Below are positions 25,344-33,711 of a DNA stretch of 64,000 nt, one piece after another. The notes under the pieces were generated by a model. It was not told the DNA's origin and did no database searches. It saw only the letters and a list, made by a program, of their open reading frames with translations. A program made the position numbers and the translations under genes. The DNA comes from Pseudomonas pisciculturae (GTDB lineage Bacteria > Pseudomonadota > Gammaproteobacteria > Pseudomonadales > Pseudomonadaceae). Numbering within the stretch: the stretch's first letter is position 1; every line of letters starts with the position of its first letter. Location: assembly GCF_015461805.1 (NCBI RefSeq), contig NZ_JACVZE010000004.1, positions 372,001-436,000 of the forward strand, given 5' to 3'.

Positions 25344-26180
25344 TCAGCTTAGTTCAATGCGATCCGCATGAATCACAATCTGGCCCTGCTTATAGAGGGC
25401 ACCGATGGCCTTCTTAAAGTTGCCTTTGCTCACGCCGAACAAATTGCTGATCACCGCCGGGTCGCTCTTGTCGCTGACCGGCAGGCTGCCGTTGTTTTCA
25501 CGCAACTTGGCAAGAATCTTCGAGTTAAGGCTGGAAGCCGCTTCCTGGCCGACCGGTTGCAGGCTCAGGCTGATGTTGCCATCGGCGCGGATCTCTTTGA
25601 TAAAGCCTTTTTCTTCCTTGCCCGGGCGCAGGAACTTGAACACTTCGTTTTTGTGAATCAAGCCCCAGTGCTTATTGTTGATGATCGCCTTGAACCCCAT
25701 GTCGGTGGCTTCGGCTACCAGCAGGTCGACTTCCTGGCCTACCTGGTAGTTGGCCGGCGTCTTGTCCAGGTAACGGTCTAGGCGCGCAGTGGCAGTGATG
25801 CGCTTGGTGTGCTTGTCGAGGTAGACATGCACCACGCAGTATTCACCGGCGGTCATCTGGCGTTTTTCTTCCGAATACGGCAGCAACAGGTCTTTAGGCA
25901 AACCCCAATCGAGGAATACGCCAATACTGTTGACTTCCACGACTTTCAAACTGGCAAACTCGCCTACTTGAACTTTCGGTTTTTCAGTCGTGGCGATAAG
26001 TTTGTCATCGCTGTCCAGATAAATGAAAACGTTAAGCCAGTCTTCATCTTCACTGGGAATATCTTTGGGGATATACCGATTGGGCAAGAGGATTTCACCG
26101 TCTTGCGCACCGTCCAGGTATAAACCAAAGTTAGTATGTTTAACTACTTGCAAGCTGTTGTAGCGCCCGACTAAAGCCAT
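25344..26180 (-). CDS. cvfB: S1-domain RNA-binding protein CvfB
   Basis: 278 residues in the CvfB/YitL layout: tandem S1-like beta barrels (residues about 1-70, VGEFASLKVVEVNSIGVFLDWGL at 70-130, and VGQEVDLLVAEATDMGFKAIIN at 145-210), then a C-terminal winged helix (SNLFGVSKGNFKKAIGALYKQG) near 245-270. Relatives bind RNA and affect virulence-factor expression in Staphylococcus; the role in Pseudomonas is not defined. The ATG at 26180 is the natural start. Confidence 0.92.
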   Translation of the reverse strand: MALVGRYNSLQVVKHTNFGLYLDGAQDGEILLPNRYIPKDIPSEDEDWLNVFIYLDSDDKLIATTEKPKVQVGEFASLKVVEVNSIGVFLDWGLPKDLLLPYSEEKRQMTAGEYCVVHVYLDKHTKRITATARLDRYLDKTPANYQVGQEVDLLVAEATDMGFKAIINNKHWGLIHKNEVFKFLRPGKEEKGFIKEIRADGNISLSLQPVGQEAASSLNSKILAKLRENNGSLPVSDKSDPAVISNLFGVSKGNFKKAIGALYKQGQIVIHADRIELS

Positions 26181-26502
26181 TTCAAATACCCTCGTTACGT
26201 GGGCGGCATTCTACCCGAGTTGCGCCCTCCACGCGCGCGCGCCTGAAAAATCAAGGGCTGGCGTGGCGTTCCAGTGGCCCTGCCCCGCTCGTCTGATGAG
26301 CCGGATGAATCTAGCGGTGCTGGAAGCCACCTCCAGCCCTGTGGTTTCTATTTAAAACAGTAAGTTAGAGAGGCTTTTCAAAAATACACTTTGCCCGTTT
26401 TGCGGCGTCGCAATAATTCTCAGAAGATATTTGCCAAGCAATTGTCAAGTATTTCCTGTACGATGCCTGGCCAAGTTAATTTTCTACAGGTTAGTGGCCG
26501 CC
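26181..26502. other. 322-base spacer between cvfB and a small-protein gene
   Basis: Divergent promoter region. A purine-pyrimidine run CGCGCGCGCC lies near 26234. AT-richer sequence from about 26340 to 26490 should contain the promoter of the plus-strand gene, with TTGTCA and TTGCCA candidates but no matching -10. No frame in it looks like a gene. Confidence 0.5.
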
Positions 26503-26682
26503 ATGCGCGTAAAAGCATCCAACAGCAAAGCAAAGCCAGCTCCCGCCGTTGAAACCAGCGAATCGATCAACAGCCAGATTGCTGCGTTCCTCAAGTCGGG
26601 CGGCGAAATCCAGCAAATTGCCAAAGGCGTGAGCGGCCAGACTTTCGGCCCGTCCAAGCAGATCAGCCTGGGTAAAAAGTAA
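26503..26682 (+). CDS. Small conserved protein (59 residues), unknown function
   Basis: MRVKASNSKAKPAPAVETSE is a basic, disordered-looking start, followed by INSQIAAFLKSGGEIQQIAK and a short tail (GPSKQISLGKK). The FLxxGGxIxxI core recurs, as I recall, in several short Pseudomonas proteins with no assigned role. I placed the start at ATG 26503, where the peptide composition becomes protein-like; an upstream extension to 26431 is open but reads through the promoter region. It could bind nucleic acid given the basic ends, which is inference. A hairpin follows the stop. Confidence 0.7.
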   Translation: MRVKASNSKAKPAPAVETSESINSQIAAFLKSGGEIQQIAKGVSGQTFGPSKQISLGKK

Positions 26683-26707
26683 CACCGCGCAGTACACCTG
26701 GTCCCTA

Positions 26708-26729
26708 AGCGCCTTGCCATCAAGGCGCT
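26708..26729 (+). terminator. Hairpin after the 59-residue gene, no T tract
   Basis: AGCGCCTTG pairs with CAAGGCGCT over a CCAT loop. A U-run is lacking, so termination would be weak or the stem may serve as an mRNA 3' end stabiliser. Confidence 0.4.
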
Positions 26730-26888
26730 AGGACTAGAGCCCGAAACACCTCTCCAACCTATCCATCTTTGTGCCAATCGACGAACGGGGCTCACCGCCT
26801 GGCATTCGCCGGTATGCTTGCACACGTCTAGCACGGGCATCTGCCCTATTTTTTCCGTTACTGCTCCTCGCTTTTCATGGAGTGACGC

Positions 26889-27611
26889 ATGTTTAAACCC
26901 AGCATATTCCTGGTCACTGCCCTCGCAGCCAGCCCCCTCGCCGAAGCGCAGATTTTTCAGCGTGAATTGGGCGATTTCGACCTGAAATTGGGCACCACCC
27001 CCAGCCGCAGCATGGCCCAGGGCTTGGTCAAGCCTACCTCGCCCGGCAGCGACTCGTTCCACGGCGGGCTGGACCTGAGCCACGACAGCGGCCTGTATTT
27101 CGGCCAGTTCTCTCCGAATATGGGGCTGTCCTCGGCCAGCACCCTTGAAGTCGATTCCTACATGGGTTTCAAACACCCCTTCGACCAGACCCTGGGCTAT
27201 GAAGTCGGCCTGATCCACTACAGCTACCCCAAGCTCAGCCCCCTCGACAGCCAGGAGTTCTACGGCGGCCTCAATCTGCTGGGCAACCGCTTCGGCGCAT
27301 CCTTCAGCAACGACCCCGACCGCCAGGACAGCACACTCTTCGCCGACCTCGGCGGCACCCAACCCTTTGGCATCGGCGTCAGCATGAAGTACACCACGCA
27401 TCAGCTGGGTAGCCCGGTTTCGGTAGCGGGCGGTTCCATCAGCACCTTCAGTGACTGGTCGGTACAATTTTCCCGGCAATGGATGGGCGTGGACCTCAAC
27501 CTGATCTACAGCGACTCCAGCCTAAGCGGCGGCGATTGCTCGGCCTACTCCGGACACAACTCGCAATGCGATGGGCTGTTGACCTTGAAGGCTGCGCGGA
27601 CGTTTTATTGA
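26889..27611 (+). CDS. TorF family putative outer-membrane protein
   Basis: 240 residues with a signal peptide (MFKPSIFLVTALAASPLAEA) and alternating beta-strand patterns ending in Phe-Tyr, as in outer-membrane barrels (LTLKAARTFY). GYEVGLIHYSYP with a nearby FYGGLN is typical of the TorF/TIGR02001 group found in many Gammaproteobacteria. Function is unproven; a small porin is the usual suggestion. Two cysteines near the C-terminus (GGDCSAYSGHNSQCDG) could form a loop disulphide. Alone in its transcription unit as far as spacing shows. Confidence 0.82.
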   Translation: MFKPSIFLVTALAASPLAEAQIFQRELGDFDLKLGTTPSRSMAQGLVKPTSPGSDSFHGGLDLSHDSGLYFGQFSPNMGLSSASTLEVDSYMGFKHPFDQTLGYEVGLIHYSYPKLSPLDSQEFYGGLNLLGNRFGASFSNDPDRQDSTLFADLGGTQPFGIGVSMKYTTHQLGSPVSVAGGSISTFSDWSVQFSRQWMGVDLNLIYSDSSLSGGDCSAYSGHNSQCDGLLTLKAARTFY

Positions 27612-27677
27612 TGGGCTGAACTGTCGCGCCTGGCGTGGGTTCACATGCATTAACTCCCTCAATGCAAGGACCCGCCC

Positions 27678-28544
27678 ATGCTGCGTCGGCTCAAACTATT
27701 GGTGGTATTGCTGACCCTGAGCCTGGCGCTCAGCGGTTGCAATCGCGTGGGCCTGGCCTATCGCAATTTGGATGTAATCATTCCCTGGACCCTCAACGAC
27801 TACCTGGGCATGAACGCCGGGCAGAAGGACTGGTTCAACGACAAACTCAAGGAACACCTGGCCTGGCACTGCACCACCCAGCTGCCCGGTTATCTTGACT
27901 GGCTCGACCGCCTTCAACAAATGGTCGACGACAATCAGGTGACTGATGCCGCACTCCAAGCCCGTACCGCTGAAGCCAAGGCGGCCATCGCCGAGACCGC
28001 GCGCACCATCACCCCGTCGGCCATTGAGCTGCTGCAAGGCCTGAACGACCAACAGGTCAAGGAAATGAACGACGCCTTGGCCAAAGACCTGCGCAAACGC
28101 CAGGACGAATACCTCAAGCCGGCTATTGCGCAACAGATCAAGGATCGCGCCGATCGCATGCGCAAGCGCCTGGATGCCTGGATCGGCCCGCTCAGCGCCA
28201 CTCAACAGCAGCGCGTCACGGACTGGTCCACTGCACTGGGCAATCAGAACGAGGCCTGGATCGGCAACCGTGCCCACTGGCAGGCGCAATTCATTGACGC
28301 AGTACAGCAGCGCAAAAATGCCGATTTCCCGCAGAAAATCCAGCAATTGCTGGTGGATCGGGAAAGCCTCTGGACACCGGAATATCGGACCGCCTACGCC
28401 CAGACAGAAGCCGCGGCGCGCAGCCTGCTCGTGGACCTGATGGCCGAAAGCACCCCGCAACAACGCTTGAAACTTACCCGGAAAATTGACGGCGTACGCA
28501 GCGATTTCAAAGCACTCAAATGCCTCAAGAACGCTGGACCGTAA
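27678..28544 (+). CDS. DUF6279 family lipoprotein
   Basis: 288 residues. A signal peptide ends in the lipobox LALSGC, so Cys20 would be lipidated. After it comes the conserved NRVGLAYRNLDVIIPWTLNDYLGMNAGQ segment, then an all-helical, charge-rich body. This is the DUF6279 pattern; the family is an envelope lipoprotein of unknown role. It follows the TorF-like gene by 66 bases, so co-transcription is possible. A REPIN variant follows its stop by three bases. Confidence 0.85.
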   Translation: MLRRLKLLVVLLTLSLALSGCNRVGLAYRNLDVIIPWTLNDYLGMNAGQKDWFNDKLKEHLAWHCTTQLPGYLDWLDRLQQMVDDNQVTDAALQARTAEAKAAIAETARTITPSAIELLQGLNDQQVKEMNDALAKDLRKRQDEYLKPAIAQQIKDRADRMRKRLDAWIGPLSATQQQRVTDWSTALGNQNEAWIGNRAHWQAQFIDAVQQRKNADFPQKIQQLLVDRESLWTPEYRTAYAQTEAAARSLLVDLMAESTPQQRLKLTRKIDGVRSDFKALKCLKNAGP

Positions 28545-28547
28545 CGT

Positions 28548-28650
28548 GTGGGAGGGGGCTTGCTCCCGATAGCGGTGGGTCAGCCACCTACTGAGTTGAC
28601 TGACACTACGCTATCGGGAGCAAGTCGAATCGTCGCACCGCCCCTCCCAC
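28548..28650. repeat. REPIN with an altered right arm
   Basis: The left arm GTGGGAGGGGGCTTGCTCCC is standard, but the right arm reads GGGAGCAAGTCGAATCGTCG then CACCGCCCCTCCCAC, that is, with about 16 extra bases between GCAAG and the CCCCTCCCAC end. The same GCAAGTCGAATCGTCG begins at 63983, so this is a recurrent variant rather than a one-off error. Confidence 0.85.
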
Positions 28651-28672
28651 ACTGGATCTTCTCTCTGTCAGG

Positions 28673-29062
28673 TCAGGCAATTTGAGCTTTGGAGGCCACC
28701 TCGGCAAACGTCGCTGGGTCCAGCGCATCTGCCTGCTCATCCAACACCTGCCGCGGATGATCATTGCCCGGGATCGAACTGTCGATCAGCGCCAGCAATT
28801 GCGCACCCAGCGGCGTCAAGATGAAATTCTCACCATTGCCACCCTCCTCTTCAGGCCGCGATTCGATAAACCCGCGTTTAAACAACAGCGCCTCATAATC
28901 CGCAGCCGTCTTCTTCAGCGTATCGAGATTCCCAGTGGACTCGCCCGCCGTGGCCTTCTCGGCCGCTTCCTGCTCGGCGTATTTGCGCGGTGCGAAACTG
29001 CCCTCACCGTTCTGCACTTCGTGCAGCAAACGCTCGATCAGATCCCAGTTGTAAGTCGTCAT
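28673..29062 (-). CDS. Small protein, DUF2513-like winged-helix regulator
   Basis: 129 residues. The start MTTYNWDLIERLLHEVQNGE is preceded by GGAGG, which fixes ATG 29062. The N-terminal MxxDLIxxLL pattern and the later ADYEALLFKRGFIESRP...FILTPLGAQLLALIDSS resemble DUF2513/winged-helix proteins, often annotated as transcriptional regulators. I see no second partner gene. The central segment (residues 30-50) is rich in Ala, Glu and Thr. The family assignment is moderate; binding targets are unknown. Confidence 0.65.
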   Translation of the reverse strand: MTTYNWDLIERLLHEVQNGEGSFAPRKYAEQEAAEKATAGESTGNLDTLKKTAADYEALLFKRGFIESRPEEEGGNGENFILTPLGAQLLALIDSSIPGNDHPRQVLDEQADALDPATFAEVASKAQIA

Positions 29063-29216
29063 CCTGATTCCTCCTGCAGGCCAAAGGAAAGTAGCCCGTC
29101 TGAAAATGGGACACGCCACGTCAGTCGCCGTTCAGCCTGACTGACGGGCGTGAGTTCTCTGAACTTTCCAGACGTTCGCACCCTCAACTGCGTATAACCG
29201 CCAAGGAGGTCCTACC

Positions 29217-29492
29217 ATGAAAACCCTGTTGAACCTGGCTATCGCCGCCACATTGTTGAGCGCCCTACCCGCTTGGGCCTGCACGCCGGAAGAGGCCGCA
29301 CAAAAACGTGAACAGCTGGCCGAGAAGGTCAAGAGTGTGACCGAGCACAATCCGGACAAGGCCAAAGAGATCAATGAAGAGCTGCGCAAGATGGATGTCG
29401 ATACCGCCTCTGCCGACTTGCCCGACAAGTGCCAGTTGATCGAGCAGCGCCTTAAAGACCTGGACGAAGCAGCCGCGAAAGCCAAAAGTTAA
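29217..29492 (+). CDS. Small secreted protein, unknown function
   Basis: 91 residues: a clear signal peptide (MKTLLNLAIAATLLSALPAWA) cut before CTPEEAAQKREQ, then a highly charged helical body with one more Cys (PDKCQLIEQRLKDL), so one disulphide is possible in the periplasm. A strong RBS AAGGAGGT lies before the ATG. It is a two-cysteine helical hairpin by appearance; I do not recognise a named family. A bidirectional terminator follows eight bases after the stop. Confidence 0.75.
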   Translation: MKTLLNLAIAATLLSALPAWACTPEEAAQKREQLAEKVKSVTEHNPDKAKEINEELRKMDVDTASADLPDKCQLIEQRLKDLDEAAAKAKS

Positions 29493-29496
29493 AGGC

Positions 29497-29528
29497 AAAA
29501 AAAAACCGGACACAGGTCCGGTTTTTTT
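29497..29528. terminator. Bidirectional terminator between convergent genes
   Basis: ACCGGAC pairs with GTCCGGT over an ACAG loop, flanked by nine A residues on the left and seven T residues on the right. It serves both the small secreted protein gene and the convergent helicase gene. Confidence 0.93.
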
Positions 29529-29539
29529 GTGCCCGCGAT

Positions 29540-30886
29540 TTACTCGGCGGCCGGTGCTTCTGGCTTGCGACGCTTGAGCGGGGCCATGCCATCCTTGCTG
29601 ACGAGCGACAGGTTGTCGGTCTTCGGACGGTTGGCGATCTTGCGCTTGGTCGGCGACTTGGCGCCGGTTTTCTTCTTGTCGCCCTTGGCGTCGGTCTTTT
29701 TCTTCTTCACGCCAACGGCCTTGCCCGACGCCTTGACCTTCTTCGGCCCGGTGTACGTGCCTTTGACTTCCTTGATGGTACGGCGCTCGAACGACTGCTT
29801 GAGGTAGCGCTCGATGCTCGACATCAGGTTCCAGTCGCCGTGGCAGATCAGCGAGATGGCCAGGCCATCGTTGCCAGCACGCCCGGTACGGCCGATACGG
29901 TGCACGTATTCGTCACCGCTGCGAGGCATGTCGAAGTTGATCACCAGGTCCAGGCCGTCTACGTCCAGGCCGCGAGCGGCGACGTCGGTAGCTACCAGGA
30001 TCTTCACGCCGCCGGCTTTGAGGCGGTCAATGGCCAGCTTGCGGTCCTTCTGGTCTTTCTCGCCGTGCAACACGAACGCTTTGTATTCCTGGGCCACCAA
30101 GCGGCCGTAGATACGGTCGGCGGCAGCACGGGTGTTGGTGAACACGATGGCCTTCTGATAGGTCTCGTTGGCCAACAGCCAGTTGAGGATCTGCTCTTTG
30201 TGCACGTTGTGGTCGGCGGTGACGATCTGCTGGCGCGTGGTGGCGTTCAGATCGCTGACGTTGTTGACCTGCAAGTGCTCAGGGTTGTTCAGCACTTTGG
30301 CAACCATGTCGCGCAGGGTCGAACCGCCGGTGGTGGCGGAGAACAACATGGTCTGCTGGCGGTTGACGCATTCGCCCACCAGGCGCTGTACGTCGTCGGC
30401 AAAGCCCATGTCGAGCATGCGGTCGGCTTCGTCCAGCACCAGCACTTCGACTTCCTTGAGGTCGAGGTTGCCGGCGTTGAGTTGCTCGATCATGCGGCCT
30501 GGCGTGCCGATCAGAATGTCCGGCACCTTGCGCAGCATGGCAGCCTGGACCTTGAAGTCTTCCCCACCGGTAATAATGCCGGACTTGATGAAGGTGAACT
30601 GCGAGAAGCGCTCGACTTCCTTCAGAGTCTGCTGGGCCAGCTCACGGGTTGGCAGCAGGATCAGGGTCTTGATGCTCACACGAACTTTGGCCGGGCCGAT
30701 CAGACGATTCAAAACTGGCAAGACGAAAGCAGCGGTCTTGCCGCTACCGGTTTGAGCCGTCACCCGCAGGTCACGCCCTTCGAGCGCGAGCGGGATGGCC
30801 GCTGCTTGCACAGGCGTAGGCTCGACAAATTTAAGCTCGGCCACGGCTTTGAGCAGGCGTTCGTGCAGGGCGAATTGGGAAAACAC
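29540..30886 (-). CDS. DEAD-box ATP-dependent RNA helicase
   Basis: 448 residues. All helicase motifs are present: the Q motif (PTPVQAAAIP), Walker A AQTGSGKTAAF near 46, PTRELAQQ, GTPGRMIE, DEAD, SAT, and the C-terminal VFTNTRAAADRIYG, DVAARGLD and HRIGRTGRAG. The tail after residue 375 is Lys-rich (KKVKASGKAVGVKKKKTDAK), suited to RNA binding. I chose GTG 30886 (VFSQFALHERLLKAV) because GAGGT lies seven bases ahead and the family starts there; an ATG at 30910 has no site. Likely roles are ribosome assembly or mRNA decay; the exact orthologue (SrmB, DeaD or RhlB type) is not settled. Confidence 0.93.
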   Translation of the reverse strand: MFSQFALHERLLKAVAELKFVEPTPVQAAAIPLALEGRDLRVTAQTGSGKTAAFVLPVLNRLIGPAKVRVSIKTLILLPTRELAQQTLKEVERFSQFTFIKSGIITGGEDFKVQAAMLRKVPDILIGTPGRMIEQLNAGNLDLKEVEVLVLDEADRMLDMGFADDVQRLVGECVNRQQTMLFSATTGGSTLRDMVAKVLNNPEHLQVNNVSDLNATTRQQIVTADHNVHKEQILNWLLANETYQKAIVFTNTRAAADRIYGRLVAQEYKAFVLHGEKDQKDRKLAIDRLKAGGVKILVATDVAARGLDVDGLDLVINFDMPRSGDEYVHRIGRTGRAGNDGLAISLICHGDWNLMSSIERYLKQSFERRTIKEVKGTYTGPKKVKASGKAVGVKKKKTDAKGDKKKTGAKSPTKRKIANRPKTDNLSLVSKDGMAPLKRRKPEAPAAE

Positions 30887-31079
30887 GGGTGCTACCTCGA
30901 AGAAATACAAAATATCAGCTGCATAGGGTAACGGTTTCGGGCGTCCAAACCGAGTTTCTTTACGCGAACGGTGCTAATCAGCTGCTTTTTTGTGAGCTCT
31001 TTTGTCCGTGAGGCCAACTTTGTAGCACTTCAATGCTCTAATCGCCCCGTCTTGTCCCACAGAAGAATCGGTTTCACCC

Positions 31080-32378
31080 ATGGATATCAAACAGCTCTGG
31101 CTCAACGCCCAGGACCTCTGGGGCGCCCTCGATGAACACCCGATCTTGCATGCCGGCCTCGGCTTGCTGGTGTTACTGGTGGTGGCCCTGCTGCTCGGAC
31201 GAGTGGCACGCTACCTCATCCTCCACACGGTCAAGCTGCTCGGCCGGCAACCGGCCCTGCATTGGCTTAACGACCTGCGACACAACAAAGTCTTCCATCG
31301 TCTGGCCCAGATGACGCCATCGCTGGTGATCCAGTTCGGCCTGTACCTGGTGCCAGACCTGAGCAAAACCGCCATTCTGTTTATCGGCAACGTGGCCCTG
31401 GCAATCACCATCCTGTTCCTGGTGCTGGCCATCAGCGCCCTGCTCAACGCCCTGCTGGACATCTACGCCCGTACCGAACACGCACGCACCCGCTCGATCA
31501 AGGGCTATGTGCAGTTGGCGAAAATGGTGCTGTTCGTGTTTGGCGCGATCATCATCGTCGCCACCTTGATCGACCGTTCACCGCTGTTGCTGCTGTCGGG
31601 TCTGGGTGCCATGTCGGCAGTGATCCTGTTGGTGTACAAGGACACCTTGCTGTCGTTCGTCGCCAGCGTGCAACTCACCAGCAACGACATGCTGCGGGTC
31701 GGCGACTGGATCGAAATGCCCCAGGTCGGTGCCGATGGCGACGTGGTGGACATCACCCTGCACACGGTCAAGGTGCAGAACTTTGACAAGACCATCGTCT
31801 CCATCCCCACCTGGCGCCTGATGTCCGAATCGTTCAAGAACTGGCGCGGCATGCAGGCCTCGGGTGGGCGACGCATCAAGCGCAGCCTGTTTATCGACGC
31901 CAGCGGCGTGCGCTTTCTGCGCGACGATGAAGAAGTGCGCATGACCCAGGTGCACCTGCTCACCGACTACATCGGGCGCAAGCAGGCCGAGCTCAAGGCC
32001 TGGAACGAAGCCCAGGGCCACAGCGCGCAACTGTCGGCCAACCGCCGCCGCATGACCAACCTCGGCACGTTCCGCGCCTACGCCCTGGCCTATCTGAAAA
32101 GCCACCCGGACATCCAGCCAAACATGACCTGCATGGTGCGCCAGATGCAAACCACCGCACAGGGTGTGCCGCTGGAGATCTACTGCTTTACCCGCACCAC
32201 TGCGTGGGCCGATTACGAGCGTATCCAGGGGGATATCTTCGATTACCTGCTGGCGGTGCTGCCGGAATTTGGCCTTAGCCTCTATCAACAGCCTAGCGGC
32301 AATGACCTACGCGCCGGTGTGTTGCCTGCCGTGATGGGCGCCAGCCACCTGCCTGAGCCGAAAAGAGCCTTGATCTAG
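31080..32378 (+). CDS. ybdG: Small-conductance mechanosensitive channel, YbdG (MscM) type
   Basis: 432 residues. About five N-terminal hydrophobic helices precede the MscS core: MSAVILLVYKDTLLSFVASVQLTSNDMLRVGDWIEMP, followed by the beta domain (VVDITLHTVKVQNFDKTIVSIPTWRLMSESFKNW). The tail RRIKRSLFIDAS...NLGTFRAYALAYL and QGVPLEIYCFTRTTAWADYERIQ is specific to the YbdG subfamily. The channel releases solutes on hypo-osmotic shock from the inner membrane. It is divergent from the helicase gene with a 193-base spacer. A perfect 11-base stem follows the stop. Confidence 0.92.
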   Translation: MDIKQLWLNAQDLWGALDEHPILHAGLGLLVLLVVALLLGRVARYLILHTVKLLGRQPALHWLNDLRHNKVFHRLAQMTPSLVIQFGLYLVPDLSKTAILFIGNVALAITILFLVLAISALLNALLDIYARTEHARTRSIKGYVQLAKMVLFVFGAIIIVATLIDRSPLLLLSGLGAMSAVILLVYKDTLLSFVASVQLTSNDMLRVGDWIEMPQVGADGDVVDITLHTVKVQNFDKTIVSIPTWRLMSESFKNWRGMQASGGRRIKRSLFIDASGVRFLRDDEEVRMTQVHLLTDYIGRKQAELKAWNEAQGHSAQLSANRRRMTNLGTFRAYALAYLKSHPDIQPNMTCMVRQMQTTAQGVPLEIYCFTRTTAWADYERIQGDIFDYLLAVLPEFGLSLYQQPSGNDLRAGVLPAVMGASHLPEPKRALI

Positions 32379-32408
32379 AGCGATTGAGCACAGCCGTTCA
32401 ATCGCTCT
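32377..32408 (+). other. Stem-loop after ybdG
   Basis: AGAGCGATTGA pairs perfectly with TCAATCGCTCT around a 10-base loop. It overlaps the ybdG stop codon. The following bases are GCTAAAAAAA, so it lacks the T tract of a normal terminator on either strand. Confidence 0.6.
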
Positions 32409-32460
32409 GCTAAAAAAATCGCGACGCTTGCCTCATTGGAAATCCTTTGAGGCAACGCCG

Positions 32461-33711
32461 ATGCGCGCTCCAACCCTGCTTTCACTTCTGCTGACCGGTA
32501 CCTGCAACAGCGTGCTGGCGGCAGGCCTGATCGAGGACTCGACCCTCGATGTGCTCAGCCGCAACTTCTACCTCGACAACAAAGAGCGCTCCCCCTCAAG
32601 CAAACCGCACAAAGAGGAATGGGCCCAAGGCTTTATCGCCAACTTCGCCTCTGGCTTCACCCCCGGCACCCTTGGCATAGGTGTCGACGCCCATGCCTTC
32701 GTCGGCCTGAAACTCGACGGCGGCAGAGGTCATTCGGGCACCGGCCTGCTGCCCGTGGACAGCAACGGCCGCAGTGAAGGCAACTATTCAAGCGCCGGTG
32801 GTGCTCTCAAGTTGCGTGCCTCCAAGACCGTACTGTCGGTGGGCGAAATGACCGTCGAAACCCCGGTATTCGACACCTCCGACAAACGCCTGCAACCGGA
32901 GTATGCCACCGGCCTGTTGCTGGACAGCCGCGAGATCGACGCCCTGCACTGGCAGGCCGGGCATTTCACCGCCTTTAAAAATCAGGACGCCTCCACGGCA
33001 CGTGGTGATTTCAACGGTTACGGCGCCAGCACTCGTGGCGGCGCCATCGACTTTATCGGTGGGCAATTCTTCGAAGGCCAGCCCGTGGGCGGCGCGCTGT
33101 ACACCTCGCAATTAAGTGACACTTGGCGCCAGTACTACGCCAACCTGCATTGGTCGCCGGCCAACTGGATGCTCGACGGCAATATCTACCGCACCGAAGA
33201 TCAAGGCAACGCCGAAGCCGGGGCCATCGCCAACACCGCCTACAGCCTGGCGGGTAAATACAGCTTCGCCGCGCAATCAGTGACCCTGGCCTATCAGAAG
33301 ATCAACGGCAACACGCCGTTCGACTTCGTGGGTGGCGACTCCATCTACCTCGCCAACTCGATCAAATACGCCGACTTCAACGGCCCCGGCGAAGGCTCCT
33401 GGCAGGTTCGTTATGACTTCAACTTCGCCACCTTCGGCATTCCCGGCCTGAAGTTCATGACCCGCTACGTCACAGGCAATGGCATCGATGGCACCCATGC
33501 GCCACAAGGCGGCGCATACCAATTCCAACAAGGTCGCGGCGGCCGACATTGGGAGCGCGATATCGACCTGCACTACGTGGTGCAATCCGGCCCGGCCAAG
33601 GACCTGTCGGTGCAGTTGTCTCATGTCAGCCATCGGGCCAACAGTGCCCAGGCGGGGGACGATATAGATCGGGTGTACGTGGTGGTTGAGTACCCATTGA
33701 AGTTGCGTTAA
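32461..33711 (+). CDS. OprD family outer-membrane porin
   Basis: 416 residues. A signal peptide (MRAPTLLSLLLTGTCNSVLA) is followed by the OprD/OccK N-terminal hallmark GLIEDSTLDVLSRNFYLDNKERS, and the barrel ends DRVYVVVEYPLKLR. The family forms 18-stranded barrels for basic amino acids or carboxylates. The first ATG with a site (GAGGCAACGCCG) is 32461. No adjacent catabolic genes point to a substrate. Its TAA stop lies inside a TTAA shared with the convergent MFS gene. Confidence 0.9.
   Translation: MRAPTLLSLLLTGTCNSVLAAGLIEDSTLDVLSRNFYLDNKERSPSSKPHKEEWAQGFIANFASGFTPGTLGIGVDAHAFVGLKLDGGRGHSGTGLLPVDSNGRSEGNYSSAGGALKLRASKTVLSVGEMTVETPVFDTSDKRLQPEYATGLLLDSREIDALHWQAGHFTAFKNQDASTARGDFNGYGASTRGGAIDFIGGQFFEGQPVGGALYTSQLSDTWRQYYANLHWSPANWMLDGNIYRTEDQGNAEAGAIANTAYSLAGKYSFAAQSVTLAYQKINGNTPFDFVGGDSIYLANSIKYADFNGPGEGSWQVRYDFNFATFGIPGLKFMTRYVTGNGIDGTHAPQGGAYQFQQGRGGRHWERDIDLHYVVQSGPAKDLSVQLSHVSHRANSAQAGDDIDRVYVVVEYPLKLR

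Noticed and set aside
26484..27479. 331-codon frame opposite the TorF-like and 59-residue genes
   Set aside because: The plus-strand proteins have a signal peptide and a conserved motif; the antisense translation has neither.
32377..32408. Rho-independent terminator after ybdG
   Set aside because: Strong stem but no T tract on either strand; kept only as a stem-loop.
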